DNA of 64,000 nucleotides from WLJO01 sp032117595 (lineage in GTDB: Bacteria; Actinomycetota; Acidimicrobiia; Acidimicrobiales; Ilumatobacteraceae), in the NCBI GenBank assembly GCA_032117595.1, contig JAULYZ010000095.1, positions 1 through 64,000 on the forward strand. Reading direction: 5' to 3'. Below, one piece after another: positions 24,568 to 33,965 of this stretch. The notes under the pieces were generated by a model. It saw only the letters and a program-made list of their open reading frames with translations. It made no database searches and had not been told where the DNA came from. Both the position numbers and the translations under genes were made by a program. Each line of letters opens with the position of its first letter. The stretch's first letter is position 1.

Positions 24568-26349
24568 TCAGCCGGGGTGATGCGTTGCCCAGGCGGCGGC
24601 GAGTGCCGCATAGCGGCCACCGTGTGCGATCAGTTCGCCGTGGCTGCCCACCTCGACAATGCGGCCGGCGTCCACCACCACGATGCGATCAGCCCGCTGC
24701 ACCGTGGTGAGCCGGTGCGCAACCACCACCACGGTGCGCCCCTCCATGAGACGCTCGAGAGCCGCCTCGACAGTGGCCTCGGTACCCGGGTCGAGGTTCG
24801 ACGTGGCCTCGTCGAGGACCAGCACCGCAGGGTCGATGAGCGCGGCACGGGCGAGTGAGACGAGTTGGCGCTCACCGGCCGACAGTCGGCTCCCGCGCTC
24901 GCGCACCTCGGTGCGCAGACCGTCCTCGAAGCCGACGAAGCTCTCCCACGCCCCGATCCGGCGGACCGCCTCATCGACCTCGGCGTCACTTGCGTCGGGT
25001 CGCGCGATGCGCACGTTGTCCCGGATGGAACCGCTGAACAGGTATCCCTCCTGGGGAACCACCACGATGGCGCGACGCAACGAGGCGAGCGTCGCCTTAC
25101 GGAGATCCACCCCGCCGAAGGACACCGTCCCCCACGTGGGGTCGTACAGGCGAGACACCAACTTTGCGAGTGTCGACTTCCCCGCTCCGGTGGGACCCAC
25201 GAGCGCGATGCGCTCGCCGTCACGGATCCGAAGGTCGACGTCCTCGAGCACGGTCCGTCCGCCCACGTACGAGAACGTGACGCGCCGCAGGTCGAGCTCG
25301 CCCCGGTTCGGCAGGTCGATTGCATCCCGTGCCTCGGCCACGTCGGGCACAGCATCGAGGATGCCATAGATCTTGTTGAGCGAGGCCCCGGCCGACTGCA
25401 CGGTGTTGTACAGCTGGGACAGTTGCTGGACCGGCTCGAACATCGAGGCGAGCATGAGCACGAAGGCACCCACGGTCCCGATCGAGACGGCATCCCGATG
25501 GACCATCCAGCCGCCGATGCCAACGGCCGCAGCCACCGCAACGACTCCGGCGAATTCCACGAGACCGAAGTACCAGGTGGAAACCCGCACCCCATGCATG
25601 TGTGCGTCGTACAGCGCCCGGTTCGAGTGGGTGAAGCGCCGCACCTGCTCTGCCTCGCGGCCGTAAGCCTGCACCACCCGGACCCCCGAGATCCCCTCCT
25701 GGAGCGTCGACAGGTTCTGTCCCACCCGCTCGCGCACGGCGAGGTAGGCGTCGTTGGAAACACGCTGGAACCTGACCGACGCAAGGCCGAGCAGCGGAAG
25801 GATCACCACCACGATGAGCGCCAGCTGCCACGACATCACGAACAGAGTCACGAGCGAGACGATGAGCAGTAGTCCGTTCGAGACGAACTGCAGGAGCCCC
25901 CACTGGATGAGCTCACCCATCGACTCGATGTCGCTCGTCATCCGTGCTACGAGCACACCGGCCTTCTCGCGGTCGAAGAAGGCGAGTGACTGCTGCTCGA
26001 TGTGACCGAAGACCCGGATGCGTAGATCCCGCAGGAATCCCTCGCCTGCACGGTTCACCGCGACGTACATCCGGCGGCTCACGAAGTAGCCGGCGACCAC
26101 GACCGCCACGTAGACCGCCACGGTCACGTTGAGTGCCGTGGCATCGCGCTCGCGGATCCCGTGATCGATCCCGAAACGGACCAGAACCGGTCCAGCCACG
26201 GTGGTGAGGGTCCAGAGAAGAATCAGCCCGAGCGCCACGATGACCGTCGAGCGATACGGACGGCCGAGTCGTGCGGTGCGCCGCAACAGCGACGCGACCT
26301 CGTCGATGTCGAGTCGGTCCTCGGGGTCGACAGCGCCTGCAACCCACAT
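24568..26349 (-). CDS. ABC exporter half-transporter, subunit with canonical ATP site
   Basis: 593 residues. Six-helix type IV transmembrane domain (about 35-330) and nucleotide-binding domain with Walker A GPTGAGKST, signature LSAGERQLV, Walker B LVLDEATSNLD with catalytic Glu514, and H-loop His545. The partner upstream has Asp at the equivalent position, so the pair looks like an asymmetric heterodimeric exporter (BmrCD or TM287/288 type) for drugs, lipids or peptides. ATG at 26349 chosen: AGGAGG lies ten bases upstream and the start is two bases after the partner's stop; the longer frame would overlap. Confidence 0.88.
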   Translation of the reverse strand: MWVAGAVDPEDRLDIDEVASLLRRTARLGRPYRSTVIVALGLILLWTLTTVAGPVLVRFGIDHGIRERDATALNVTVAVYVAVVVAGYFVSRRMYVAVNRAGEGFLRDLRIRVFGHIEQQSLAFFDREKAGVLVARMTSDIESMGELIQWGLLQFVSNGLLLIVSLVTLFVMSWQLALIVVVILPLLGLASVRFQRVSNDAYLAVRERVGQNLSTLQEGISGVRVVQAYGREAEQVRRFTHSNRALYDAHMHGVRVSTWYFGLVEFAGVVAVAAAVGIGGWMVHRDAVSIGTVGAFVLMLASMFEPVQQLSQLYNTVQSAGASLNKIYGILDAVPDVAEARDAIDLPNRGELDLRRVTFSYVGGRTVLEDVDLRIRDGERIALVGPTGAGKSTLAKLVSRLYDPTWGTVSFGGVDLRKATLASLRRAIVVVPQEGYLFSGSIRDNVRIARPDASDAEVDEAVRRIGAWESFVGFEDGLRTEVRERGSRLSAGERQLVSLARAALIDPAVLVLDEATSNLDPGTEATVEAALERLMEGRTVVVVAHRLTTVQRADRIVVVDAGRIVEVGSHGELIAHGGRYAALAAAWATHHPG

Positions 26350-26351
26350 GG

Positions 26352-28106
26352 TCAGCTGGCCTCCTGGGCGGCCCATGACGCAAGGACCTCCCGGTACCGG
26401 GCGGATGTCTCGAGCAGGTGTTCATGGCGCCCGGACGCGGCGATCACGCCGCCGTCGAGGAGCACCACCGAATCGGCCATCGCGATGGTTGCGGGGCGGT
26501 GCGCGATGACGATGGTGGTGCGGCCACCCATCACCGTGCGGAGCGCATCACGGATCTCGTGCTCCTTGCTGGGGTCGACCGCACTCGTCGCATCATCGAG
26601 CACGAGAACACGCGGATCCGCAAGGATGGCCCGGGCGATCGCTATCCGCTGGCGCTGCCCGCCCGAGAGCGAGAAGCCCCGCTCACCGATGACTGATTCG
26701 TAGCCCTCGGGCATCGCAACGATGAAGTCGTGCGCACCAGCGAGCCGGGCTGCCGACTCGATTCGCTCCCTCGATGCGGTTGGGTCGGCAAACGCAATGT
26801 TGGCCGCGATCGAGTCGTGGAACAGGAAGGTCTCCTCGAACACGATCGATACCGCACGACGCAGGTCGCCGAGCGATAGGCGCCGGATGTCCACGCCGTC
26901 GAGCTCGATCGAGCCTTCATCCACGTCGTAGAAGCGGGTGAGCAAACGGGCGATCGTGGATTTTCCCGAGCCGGTAGCACCCACGACGGCAACGGACGCA
27001 CCGGCGGGAACGGTCAGGTCGAGACCCGCGAGCACGGGCCGCGCCGGGTCGTACCCGAACCGAACGCCCGCGAACCGCAGTTCGCTCCCGCCGGCACGGT
27101 CGAGCGTCACTGGGTCGGGCGGCGAGGTGACCGCTGGTTCGGTCCCGAGCACCTCGTTCACCCGAATCAACGCTGCAGCAGCTCGCTGCCCCATCGCAAT
27201 CGTCATCCCGAAGTTGCGGAGCGGCCAGATCATCAATGCGAGGTAAAGATTGAACGCGAGCAGCTCGCCCAGTGTGAGCGCTCCCGACATCGCGCGGTGA
27301 CCGCCGAGCAGCAGGACGGTAATCAGACCGATACTCGGGAGCATGTCGATGCCGGGGAGGAAACGGCTCCGGATCACCGCCGCCTTCATGCTCTCGCGCC
27401 GGATGTCGTTCGCCTCGACCTCGAGGCGTTCCGCCTGCACGGCTTCGGCGCCGAAGCCCTTGATGACACGGATCCCCGAGACCGTCTCCTCGACGACGGA
27501 AGCCAGTTGTGCCTGTTCCTGCTGCACCGCCATCACAGCGGGGTGGATGCGCTGGGAGAAGCGGCGTGCGAGCACGTTGATGAGCGGCAGCGAGACCAGC
27601 GCCGCCGCCGTGAGCAGGGGATCGATGATGAGGAGAATCACCGTGCTCGCAAGCAGCAGCACGATCGACGAGATCGTGAGCGGGATCATGACGACGAACG
27701 CTTGGACCTGGAGCAGATCGCTGCTGGCACGGCTCATGAGTGCACCGGTACTGGAGCGGTCGTGATAGCCGACGTCGAGGCTCAAGTACTGGCCGAAGAG
27801 GCGTTCACGCAGGACGGTCTCGGTCCAGCGACTCTCCCGGAAGGCAAACCAGCGCCGCAGTGCGGTGAACAGTGCAGCGACTGCTCCGGCCGCCACGATG
27901 AGGGCGCACCACATCCAGAGGGATCCCGTACTGCGGACAATGCCCCGGTCGATGCCGAGCTGGGCCAGTTTCGGGACGGCGATCTTGCCGATGGTCTGGA
28001 CAACGCCGACCGCCACGCCCACTGCGAGACCACGACGCTGGGCGTGCAACGTCGAGCGCAGGAGGGCCCAGCCCGCGGCAGTGCGTTCGTCCGCTGTGCT
28101 GCTCAC
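26352..28106 (-). CDS. ABC exporter half-transporter, subunit with degenerate ATP site
   Basis: 584 residues. Transmembrane domain in about 25-310, then the nucleotide-binding domain with GATGSGKST, signature LSGGQRQRI and Walker B LVLDDATSAVD, in which Asp505 replaces the catalytic Glu; H-loop His536 is kept. Loss of the glutamate in one of two subunits is typical of heterodimeric exporters with one non-hydrolysing site. First gene of a two-gene operon with the 24568 subunit. GTG start preceded by a GGAGGGGG-like Shine-Dalgarno. The 92 bases before it separate it from the divergent small gene at 28199. Confidence 0.88.
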   Translation of the reverse strand: MSSTADERTAAGWALLRSTLHAQRRGLAVGVAVGVVQTIGKIAVPKLAQLGIDRGIVRSTGSLWMWCALIVAAGAVAALFTALRRWFAFRESRWTETVLRERLFGQYLSLDVGYHDRSSTGALMSRASSDLLQVQAFVVMIPLTISSIVLLLASTVILLIIDPLLTAAALVSLPLINVLARRFSQRIHPAVMAVQQEQAQLASVVEETVSGIRVIKGFGAEAVQAERLEVEANDIRRESMKAAVIRSRFLPGIDMLPSIGLITVLLLGGHRAMSGALTLGELLAFNLYLALMIWPLRNFGMTIAMGQRAAAALIRVNEVLGTEPAVTSPPDPVTLDRAGGSELRFAGVRFGYDPARPVLAGLDLTVPAGASVAVVGATGSGKSTIARLLTRFYDVDEGSIELDGVDIRRLSLGDLRRAVSIVFEETFLFHDSIAANIAFADPTASRERIESAARLAGAHDFIVAMPEGYESVIGERGFSLSGGQRQRIAIARAILADPRVLVLDDATSAVDPSKEHEIRDALRTVMGGRTTIVIAHRPATIAMADSVVLLDGGVIAASGRHEHLLETSARYREVLASWAAQEAS

Positions 28107-28198
28107 CGGTTCCCCCTCCCCCCTCTGGAACCGGGTGCGAACCGGTTGACCCTCGATGCCCCAGTATCCCCGTCACACCCCCCTGTCATCCTCATCTC

Positions 28199-28480
28199 AT
28201 GGACGACATCACCCCTCAGCCCTCCCAGGCCGTCCTTCCCGGCCTCGACCTCATCGCCACGGACCCGGTTCCCGCGCGCATGGTGCCCTCCCGGTTCCGC
28301 ATGGACGAGCGCACCCGTCGGATCGGACGCGCCGGGGTCGCCGCAGCACGAGTCCAACTTGCGGCACAGGCCGCCCGCAGGGCCGAGCAGGAGGCCAAGC
28401 GATCCGGTCAGCAGGCGCACCGGCAGCAGGCGCACCGTCCGCTGGCCCACGGTCTGCGCAGCGTCACGCAGGCTGCCTGA
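28199..28480 (+). CDS. Small hypothetical protein, Ala/Arg/Gln-rich
   Basis: 93 residues. An N-terminal segment with Pro and Asp (SQAVLPGLDLIA) is followed by a predicted amphipathic helix rich in Ala, Arg and Gln (about 38-80). No family recognised. It has an ATG, lies in a gap otherwise without genes and reads away from the ABC operon, which argues for a gene, but composition alone could produce such a frame. Low to moderate confidence. Confidence 0.4.
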   Translation: MDDITPQPSQAVLPGLDLIATDPVPARMVPSRFRMDERTRRIGRAGVAAARVQLAAQAARRAEQEAKRSGQQAHRQQAHRPLAHGLRSVTQAA

Positions 28481-28522
28481 GAAAGCACCCGCCCTGCAGG
28501 GCGATGCAGGCCTCCGCTGGTC

Positions 28523-29500
28523 TCAGCGCGCGCTCGGGGCGAGGGAACGGACGCCTTCCCAGAACTTCAGGTCCGGATCGAGCGGCTGAATGGCCAGCGC
28601 TCCGGTCGTGACGCCATTGTCGAAGTAGCGCTGGATGTGAGCCCTGCACTGTGCGGGCGAACCATGGACGATGAGCTCGTCCACCAGCGAGTCGGGAATC
28701 GCCGCGAGTGCGGCTTTCCGGTCCCCGGCTTTCCACGCATCCCACATCGGCTGCAACTGCGGGCCCCGGCCCAACCACTCGTGGAACGCAGCGTAGACCG
28801 GCACGTTGAGATAGGCGGCAATGGCGAACTTGCCCGCTGCGCGTACCACCTCTGCGTTCTCGCTCGGGCACACGAAGATCCGGCACACCAACTCTTTGTC
28901 GGCGCCCTGCGCGTTGACCACACCCGCAACGCGCTTCACGTCATCGGCCGACAGCCAGTTGATGATCGCTCCGTCGGCCTCCCGGCCGGCAAGGCGCAGC
29001 ATGCCCTCGCGCAGTGCCGCCACCAGAATCTTGGGCGGCTGCTCGGGGCGCACATTCAGCTTGAACCCGTTGATCTCGAAGGTGTCATACCGCTTGGCCA
29101 CCTTCTCGCCCGAGAGTGCGTCTTTCAAGAAGCGCACCACATCGCGCACCTTCTTGTACGGCTCCACGAACGGAACCCCGTTCCAGCGCTCGACAATCAC
29201 GTTGCTCGATGACCCAAGACCGAGCGCAAAGCGACCCGGCGCCGCGTCTGCGAGCGTTGCGGCGCTCTGGGCGAGGCAGGCGGGTGCCCGGGTGAAGGCC
29301 GGCACGATGGCCGTGCCGAGACGCAGCCGAGGCTCCCACGCTGCGGCGAGCGCGAGTGGCGTGAACGCGTCGGCCCCGTCTGCCTCGGCCGACCAGATGT
29401 CGGAGTAGCCGAGCTCGGCGAGCTCCACGAGCCCATCGCGATGCGTGTGCAGATGACCGGGCAGCGGCACGGTCATGCCATGGCGGATCGGAAGCGTCAT
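28523..29500 (-). CDS. LLM-class (F420-dependent type) oxidoreductase
   Basis: 325 residues, bacterial luciferase-like TIM barrel. LGTAIVPAFTRAPACLAQSAATL, GRFALGLGSSSNVIVERWNG and PPKILVAALREGMLRLAG are strings typical of actinobacterial F420-dependent monooxygenases or reductases; cofactor F420 instead of FMN is inferred. It starts in the stop of the upstream thioesterase (ATGA), so the two are coupled. Substrate unknown; the thioesterase partner hints at acyl or CoA-ester metabolism. Confidence 0.85.
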   Translation of the reverse strand: MTLPIRHGMTVPLPGHLHTHRDGLVELAELGYSDIWSAEADGADAFTPLALAAAWEPRLRLGTAIVPAFTRAPACLAQSAATLADAAPGRFALGLGSSSNVIVERWNGVPFVEPYKKVRDVVRFLKDALSGEKVAKRYDTFEINGFKLNVRPEQPPKILVAALREGMLRLAGREADGAIINWLSADDVKRVAGVVNAQGADKELVCRIFVCPSENAEVVRAAGKFAIAAYLNVPVYAAFHEWLGRGPQLQPMWDAWKAGDRKAALAAIPDSLVDELIVHGSPAQCRAHIQRYFDNGVTTGALAIQPLDPDLKFWEGVRSLAPSAR

Positions 29501-30345
29501 GAGTTCTCCCCCTGATTCTCGACGGGCACAACGGCCCGGGTCGTAGATGGTCTCCAGTAACGAATGATGCAACTCTGGCTCGCCACGGCGAGCAATGTTC
29601 CGTCCTCTGCGTACATGTTGACCGACCCGTGGCCAAAACCGCGCTCGGCCATCTGGACATGGATGTCGAGCAGGACCCACTCGGTGGGGACGAGTCGGCC
29701 GATGCGGAGCGTGTTGTCGAGGCTGTTGCCGCCGCCCTGGATGCCGAGCGACTGGCCAACGCCCATCGGCACGAAGTCGCCGAGCATGGCGAGGGCTGCC
29801 GTGTCGACTCCCTCGATCACTTCCGGGATCCGTGACCAGACAATCGTGCGTCCGTCCCCCTGTGCGCTGCCGTCGAGGGACTCGAGGTCGCGGAACTTCA
29901 CGAGCCGCTGCTCGAGTCGGGTGTTGATGGTTCCCTGCTGGTCGAAGCGGATCCGTTGGCGACACTCCGAGGGCGGGGGAACGTCCGGCATCGACTCGAA
30001 CTGTCCGCTGTGCTCGAACGGTCGGTCACCGAGCGCTGCGTTCACGGTGAGGATCTCGCGATTCCCCACATGGCACACGGCGCGGGCCTGGGTGATCTGA
30101 TGACCCTCGACGGCGACGGTCACATCGATGTCCATCACCTCACCGGGTCGCGCGTAGCTGAGGTACTGCCCTGCCGCCCAGACGCACCGCCGATTGCTCG
30201 TGCCCTCCAGCGCCGTGACCGCCGCACCGAGGCCAGCGCCGCCGAACAGGAAATCGGCAGCCGTGCAGAGCCCCGGTGCCACCGGGAGGACCCAGCGATA
30301 GGGATTGTGCGTCTGCTCGATGCCGAGGAAGCTGCGGCTGTCCAT
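29497..30345 (-). CDS. Double-hotdog acyl-CoA thioesterase family protein
   Basis: 282 residues. Two hotdog units: the first with FLFGGAGLGAAVTALEG and AAGQYLSYARPGEVMDIDV, the second with DFVPMGVGQSLG, SLDNTLRIG and WVLLDIHVQMAERGFGHGSV, which parallels TesB-like thioesterases although it is clearly different from the TesB at 14610. Probably hydrolyses or binds an acyl-CoA used by the coupled LLM oxidoreductase. ATG preceded by TAGCGT nine bases upstream. Confidence 0.8.
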   Translation of the reverse strand: MDSRSFLGIEQTHNPYRWVLPVAPGLCTAADFLFGGAGLGAAVTALEGTSNRRCVWAAGQYLSYARPGEVMDIDVTVAVEGHQITQARAVCHVGNREILTVNAALGDRPFEHSGQFESMPDVPPPSECRQRIRFDQQGTINTRLEQRLVKFRDLESLDGSAQGDGRTIVWSRIPEVIEGVDTAALAMLGDFVPMGVGQSLGIQGGGNSLDNTLRIGRLVPTEWVLLDIHVQMAERGFGHGSVNMYAEDGTLLAVASQSCIIRYWRPSTTRAVVPVENQGENS

Positions 30346-30354
30346 GGGATCCGA

Positions 30355-30360
30355 ACGCTA
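30355..30360 (-). promoter_or_regulatory. Likely -10 element of the thioesterase-LLM operon (TAGCGT)
   Basis: TAGCGT on the minus strand ends nine bases before the ATG of the thioesterase gene. Confidence 0.5.
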
Positions 30361-30427
30361 CGCCACGGTGCCCCGAACGCTGCGCCCGAGGCCGGGAAAC
30401 GCTAGGACGCCCGGCAGTTCCCGATGG

Positions 30428-31303
30428 TCACGAGAGTACGGCCCGTGCCACGAGGTCCATCCCGAACGACGTGAGGATGGCGAGATAGAGCAGCCCCGTC
30501 GCTGCCATCACTGCCGAGTAGTACCGCTCCCGGAGCGCGAGTTGCGTGACGATGACGAGGGCGATCGTGGCGACCGAGCACGCCAGCCACATCCAGCCGA
30601 GCGTTCCGTTCCACCCATCGTCGACCGTGCCGCGCAGCACGCTGATCATCCCGGTGGGCAGCAGCATCACCGCCACCTCGAGCGGCCACAGGAAGCCGAG
30701 TACGCGCACCAATTCGTTCAGGAGTCGACGGGGCAGGCCGGGCTGCACGAGGTACCAGTGGCCGAGCAGCATGGCATCGGTGATCGCGCCGAGGAAGGCT
30801 GCGCCCACGAGTGTTCGCGCCACGGCGACTGCGTCGTTGCCTCCGGCGTCCATCCCGGCGGCGACGAGGCCTGCCACGCCGAGCACTGCTGCCACGAGGT
30901 CCCAGCGCGGGTCGAATTCGACCGTTCGGCTGGCGGCGTCGGCTCGATCGGTGTCGCCGACGCTGCGGACGGATCGCTCGATGCCGGTCATCGCGGCGAT
31001 CTCCTCGCTGCGGCGATCGTGTGCTGCGATCTGCCCCGACACTCCCGCGCGCCGTCGCACCACGGACGAGACGAGACCGGCGATGCACGCTGCAGCGACG
31101 GCCAACGACGACACCTCGCGCACCGGAACGCTGCCGTAACGGGATCCTGCTACGACTGCACCGATGGCCATGAGCCCGAACGTGCCCCGCAACAACCAGC
31201 CGTACCCGAGACCCACCTCACGTCGCCGCGTGGTGAACCAGCAGAAAAGCATCCCGCCGCTTGCCCACTGCAGGAGCACGGTTGCGGCGTCGAGACGGAT
31301 CAC
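30428..31303 (-). CDS. Polytopic membrane protein of unknown function
   Basis: 291 residues with about eight hydrophobic helices, for example LLRGTFGLMAIGAVVAG, LAVAAACIAGLVSSVV, LVAAVLGVAGLVAAGM and SAVMAATGLLYLAILTS. A charged cytoplasmic loop (about 75-120) separates the helices into two groups. No transporter or enzyme motif seen. GTG chosen because TACCCT lies eight bases upstream and the longer frame is antisense to the divergent lipoprotein gene. The 37-bp divergent gap carries both promoters. Confidence 0.65.
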   Translation of the reverse strand: MIRLDAATVLLQWASGGMLFCWFTTRRREVGLGYGWLLRGTFGLMAIGAVVAGSRYGSVPVREVSSLAVAAACIAGLVSSVVRRRAGVSGQIAAHDRRSEEIAAMTGIERSVRSVGDTDRADAASRTVEFDPRWDLVAAVLGVAGLVAAGMDAGGNDAVAVARTLVGAAFLGAITDAMLLGHWYLVQPGLPRRLLNELVRVLGFLWPLEVAVMLLPTGMISVLRGTVDDGWNGTLGWMWLACSVATIALVIVTQLALRERYYSAVMAATGLLYLAILTSFGMDLVARAVLS

Positions 31304-31311
31304 GGCGGTGC

Positions 31312-31317
31312 AGGGTA
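31312..31317 (-). promoter_or_regulatory. Likely -10 element of the 30428 membrane gene (TACCCT)
   Basis: TACCCT on the minus strand ends eight bases before the GTG and only eleven bases from the opposing TACGCT of the lipoprotein gene. Confidence 0.45.
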
Positions 31318-31327
31318 TCGCCAGCGG

Positions 31328-31333
31328 TACGCT
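31328..31333 (+). promoter_or_regulatory. Likely -10 element of the lipoprotein gene (TACGCT)
   Basis: TACGCT ends seven bases before the GTG of the lipoprotein gene. Confidence 0.5.
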
Positions 31334-31340
31334 GGGCCCG

Positions 31341-32027
31341 GTGCGACGCCTCGTGCCCCTCACCGTCGTGGCCGCAGCGTCGCTGATGTTGAGCGCGTGT
31401 TTCACTGGCGAGCGCCCGTCCTTCGACCCCACCGACACCATCGGCACGGAGTCCGCCCCGGCCGATGCCTCGGGACCCGGCACCATCACCGATGGCCTGC
31501 CCAGCACCCCCGCAGAGCTCGCTGCACTCTTTGGCGCACGGGCGAGCGGGCCAGAGACCGCAACGTTCGAGATCAGGACCACATCAGCGACCGGGGATCC
31601 GGTGGTGGCCACGGTCTCGCGGGATCTCACGCGACTGGTCGTCAGCGTGCGCGACCTCCAGTACCGCACCAACGAACGCGGTCCACGCACCTGCCGGAAC
31701 GCGACGAAGTCGTGCACCCGCGGCCTCAACTCCCAGCCCCTCAGCGATCTGCTCATCACCGCCCAGTTCTGGGGACCTGCCATTCGCCAGCAACTCGAGT
31801 CGCCCGCCCTCGCAGCCCGCATCGGCCCGATCCGCACCACGCAGTCGCAGATTGCCGAACAGCTCGCTGTGTGCATCGACGTGCCGGGACCGCAGGTCAC
31901 CGACCGCTACTGCGCACTTCCGACCGGCATGCTCGCCGCACTGAGCACGGCGGCAGTCAGCATCACCATGGTGGACTACGTGCCCGAGTTCGATGAGCAA
32001 CTCTGGGCCGTGTTCGACACCGAATAG
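31341..32027 (+). CDS. Lipoprotein of unknown function
   Basis: 228 residues. The first 20 form a lipoprotein signal: basic start, hydrophobic stretch and lipobox LSAC with the acylated Cys20. The mature part starts with a Ser/Thr/Pro-rich spacer and has four further cysteines, including RTCRNATKSCTRG and VCIDVPGPQVTDRYCALP, probably two disulfides outside the membrane. No family recognised. GTG start supported by both the signal peptide and TACGCT seven bases upstream. Followed after 16 bases by a PH-domain-like membrane protein, possibly one operon. Confidence 0.75.
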   Translation: MRRLVPLTVVAAASLMLSACFTGERPSFDPTDTIGTESAPADASGPGTITDGLPSTPAELAALFGARASGPETATFEIRTTSATGDPVVATVSRDLTRLVVSVRDLQYRTNERGPRTCRNATKSCTRGLNSQPLSDLLITAQFWGPAIRQQLESPALAARIGPIRTTQSQIAEQLAVCIDVPGPQVTDRYCALPTGMLAALSTAAVSITMVDYVPEFDEQLWAVFDTE

Positions 32028-32043
32028 GGCACGGGACGTCATC

Positions 32044-32511
32044 GTGAACGAGCGAACCGTGGTGATTGCCGGGCACCGCAAGTGGTCGGGTCTGTGGTTC
32101 GGCGTGGCCGCAATGGGAACCGCCTCCGGCCTCACGATGGTCCTCGGGGGTGCATGGGCAGGATGGTTCCTCGTCGTGGTGATGCTGCCGTGCGCCGTCG
32201 TGCTCGGCATGGCGTTGCGCCCGTCATCGAACGAGCTCCTGCTCGACGAGAGCGGTTACACCATCCGCTCGGTCTTCCGGTCGCACCATGTGCCCTGGGG
32301 AGATGTTGCCGCAATCGGTGCGCTCGACGTGCTCAATGGTCGAACCCGGCGGGTCGCCGTGCGGTTCACGGATGCAGCCGCGTCGAGGGATCCTGATTCA
32401 GCGGAGATCGCCGCCGCAATGGACGGGTATCACCGAACGCTTCCGCTCGACTACGGCTTGGACCCCGACGAGCTCGCCGAGCTCATGAGGTCGTATTTGA
32501 TCCGCCCCTGA
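32044..32511 (+). CDS. Small membrane protein with PH-like domain
   Basis: 155 residues. Two adjacent transmembrane helices (about 20-60: GLWFGVAAMGTASGLTMVLGG and WFLVVVMLPCAVVLGMAL are within them) are followed by a soluble domain containing LLLDESGYTIRSVFRSHHVPWGDVAAIG, the layout of bacterial PH-like (bPH2/STM3941-type) proteins. Role unknown. GTG taken as start since the earlier codons overlap the lipoprotein gene. Confidence 0.65.
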   Translation: MNERTVVIAGHRKWSGLWFGVAAMGTASGLTMVLGGAWAGWFLVVVMLPCAVVLGMALRPSSNELLLDESGYTIRSVFRSHHVPWGDVAAIGALDVLNGRTRRVAVRFTDAAASRDPDSAEIAAAMDGYHRTLPLDYGLDPDELAELMRSYLIRP

Positions 32512-32557
32512 AGAAGCGGACCCACCCGAGCAGCGTCTCTCAAGCCCGGAACGTCGA

Positions 32558-33919
32558 TCAGAACGGAACCCAGCTGCCGTGGAAGCCGTGCGGCACGCGC
32601 TGCGGAATGGCAACGCGGGCGATGGGCTTGGCAGCGGTGTCGTGAGCATCGAGGATCACGAACGACGAGGCACCCGCTGCCTTGTCGTAGACGAACATCA
32701 TGATGTAGCCCTCGTCCTCGCCGGCGTCGTCGCTGGCCGGCACGAACACCGGCTCGCCGAACATGGCGTTCGGACCGAGGTCGTACCGCTCCGTGCGGTT
32801 GGTGGTGAGGTCGTACTTGGCGATCACGGTGGGCGCCTCGAAACCGCTCGGATCCGAGGGATCGCGTGGCGCCACTGCCCAGCCGAAGCGGTTCTTCAGA
32901 CCAACCAGTCGATCGTCCAGCCGCGGGAAGGCGTGGGAGACATCGTCGAGCTGCTCCTCGTGGACCTTGCCCGTCGAGAGGTCGAACCGCCAGCGCCAGA
33001 GATAACACGGCTCGAACTTGTCGGCGCCGCCCTTCCACATCGTCTCGTGGCGACCAGCATCGAGCCACACGGTGTCGGCTCCGTCGTCCCACGCATTGAG
33101 GATGTGGAACACGTAGCAGAGATCGACATCGAACCACACCGGCTGGGCACCCTGACGGGCCTTCTCCCGGTGGAGAAGACCGATACGCGCTCCGTACGAC
33201 TCGTTCCAACCGAATGGCATCCCGCCCTTCATCGCATCGTCGAGGCTGAACGTGACCGGGAGGTCGAGGAAAATGGCGTAGTTACGGCTGAGCGCGAAGT
33301 CGTGCACCATCGTGGGGCCCGGAACGTCGATCGCCTGGCTGTGCACGTGATTCCCCGCCGCATCCACCACGTGATAGGTGATGTACGGCGCTGAGATCAG
33401 TTCGTAGCCGAACGAATGCATCTCGCCCGTCTCGGCGCAGATGTGCGGGTGCGCACTGAACGGCGTCCGAAGGCGACCGCCGAAATCGCACGGACCGAGG
33501 GTGTCGAGCTCGGGTGACAGTTCGTTCGGGTAACTGCCCTCCTCAAGGGCAAAGATCCGCTTGGCGTGGGCGAGCACATGGGTGTTGGCGAGTCCGACGG
33601 TGTAGTCGAGGGTGCCGGTGAGTGCATCAAGCCGGTCGGCGCCGGCGAGGGCCTTGGTACGGACCCAACGGTTCCGGTACCACTCGGCACGGCCATCACG
33701 CAGACGGATGCCGTGGATCATGCCGTCGCCGGCGAACCAGTGCATCGTGGGGCCGTTCGCCGGGTTGGCGCCGTTCCGCAGGAAACGGCCATCGAGGCCC
33801 TTCGGGATCGCGCCATCAACCGGCAGGTCGTGGGCATCGATCTCGGTGAGCACCGGGGCGTAGTTGGCCTTCATGTGCCACGGCAGGGAGGTCTCGGGAC
33901 GGTCATCGAGTGCGGTCAT
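32558..33919 (-). CDS. Carotenoid cleavage oxygenase (RPE65 family)
   Basis: 453 residues, seven-bladed propeller oxygenase. The four iron-binding histidines lie in SAHPHICAETGEMHSF, MVHDFALSRNY, VFHILNAWDDG and the C-terminal PHGFHGSWVP; LDGRFLRNGANPAN and HWFAGDGMIHG are N-terminal signatures. It cleaves a double bond of a carotenoid, apocarotenoid or possibly a stilbene with Fe(II) and O2. ATG at 33919 preferred over the one at 33931 because a TTGAAT hexamer (33926-33931) sits six bases before it and contains the upstream ATG. No carotenoid synthesis genes in the window. Confidence 0.92.
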   Translation of the reverse strand: MTALDDRPETSLPWHMKANYAPVLTEIDAHDLPVDGAIPKGLDGRFLRNGANPANGPTMHWFAGDGMIHGIRLRDGRAEWYRNRWVRTKALAGADRLDALTGTLDYTVGLANTHVLAHAKRIFALEEGSYPNELSPELDTLGPCDFGGRLRTPFSAHPHICAETGEMHSFGYELISAPYITYHVVDAAGNHVHSQAIDVPGPTMVHDFALSRNYAIFLDLPVTFSLDDAMKGGMPFGWNESYGARIGLLHREKARQGAQPVWFDVDLCYVFHILNAWDDGADTVWLDAGRHETMWKGGADKFEPCYLWRWRFDLSTGKVHEEQLDDVSHAFPRLDDRLVGLKNRFGWAVAPRDPSDPSGFEAPTVIAKYDLTTNRTERYDLGPNAMFGEPVFVPASDDAGEDEGYIMMFVYDKAAGASSFVILDAHDTAAKPIARVAIPQRVPHGFHGSWVPF

Positions 33920-33925
33920 GACCCC

Positions 33926-33931
33926 ATTCAA
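33926..33931 (-). promoter_or_regulatory. Possible -10 element of the carotenoid oxygenase gene (TTGAAT)
   Basis: TTGAAT on the minus strand ends six bases before ATG 33919, same motif and spacing as before the epimerase gene at 45233. Confidence 0.4.
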
Positions 33932-33965
33932 CCACCGGGGTCAACCCGCTCGCCCCGGCCGCCCG

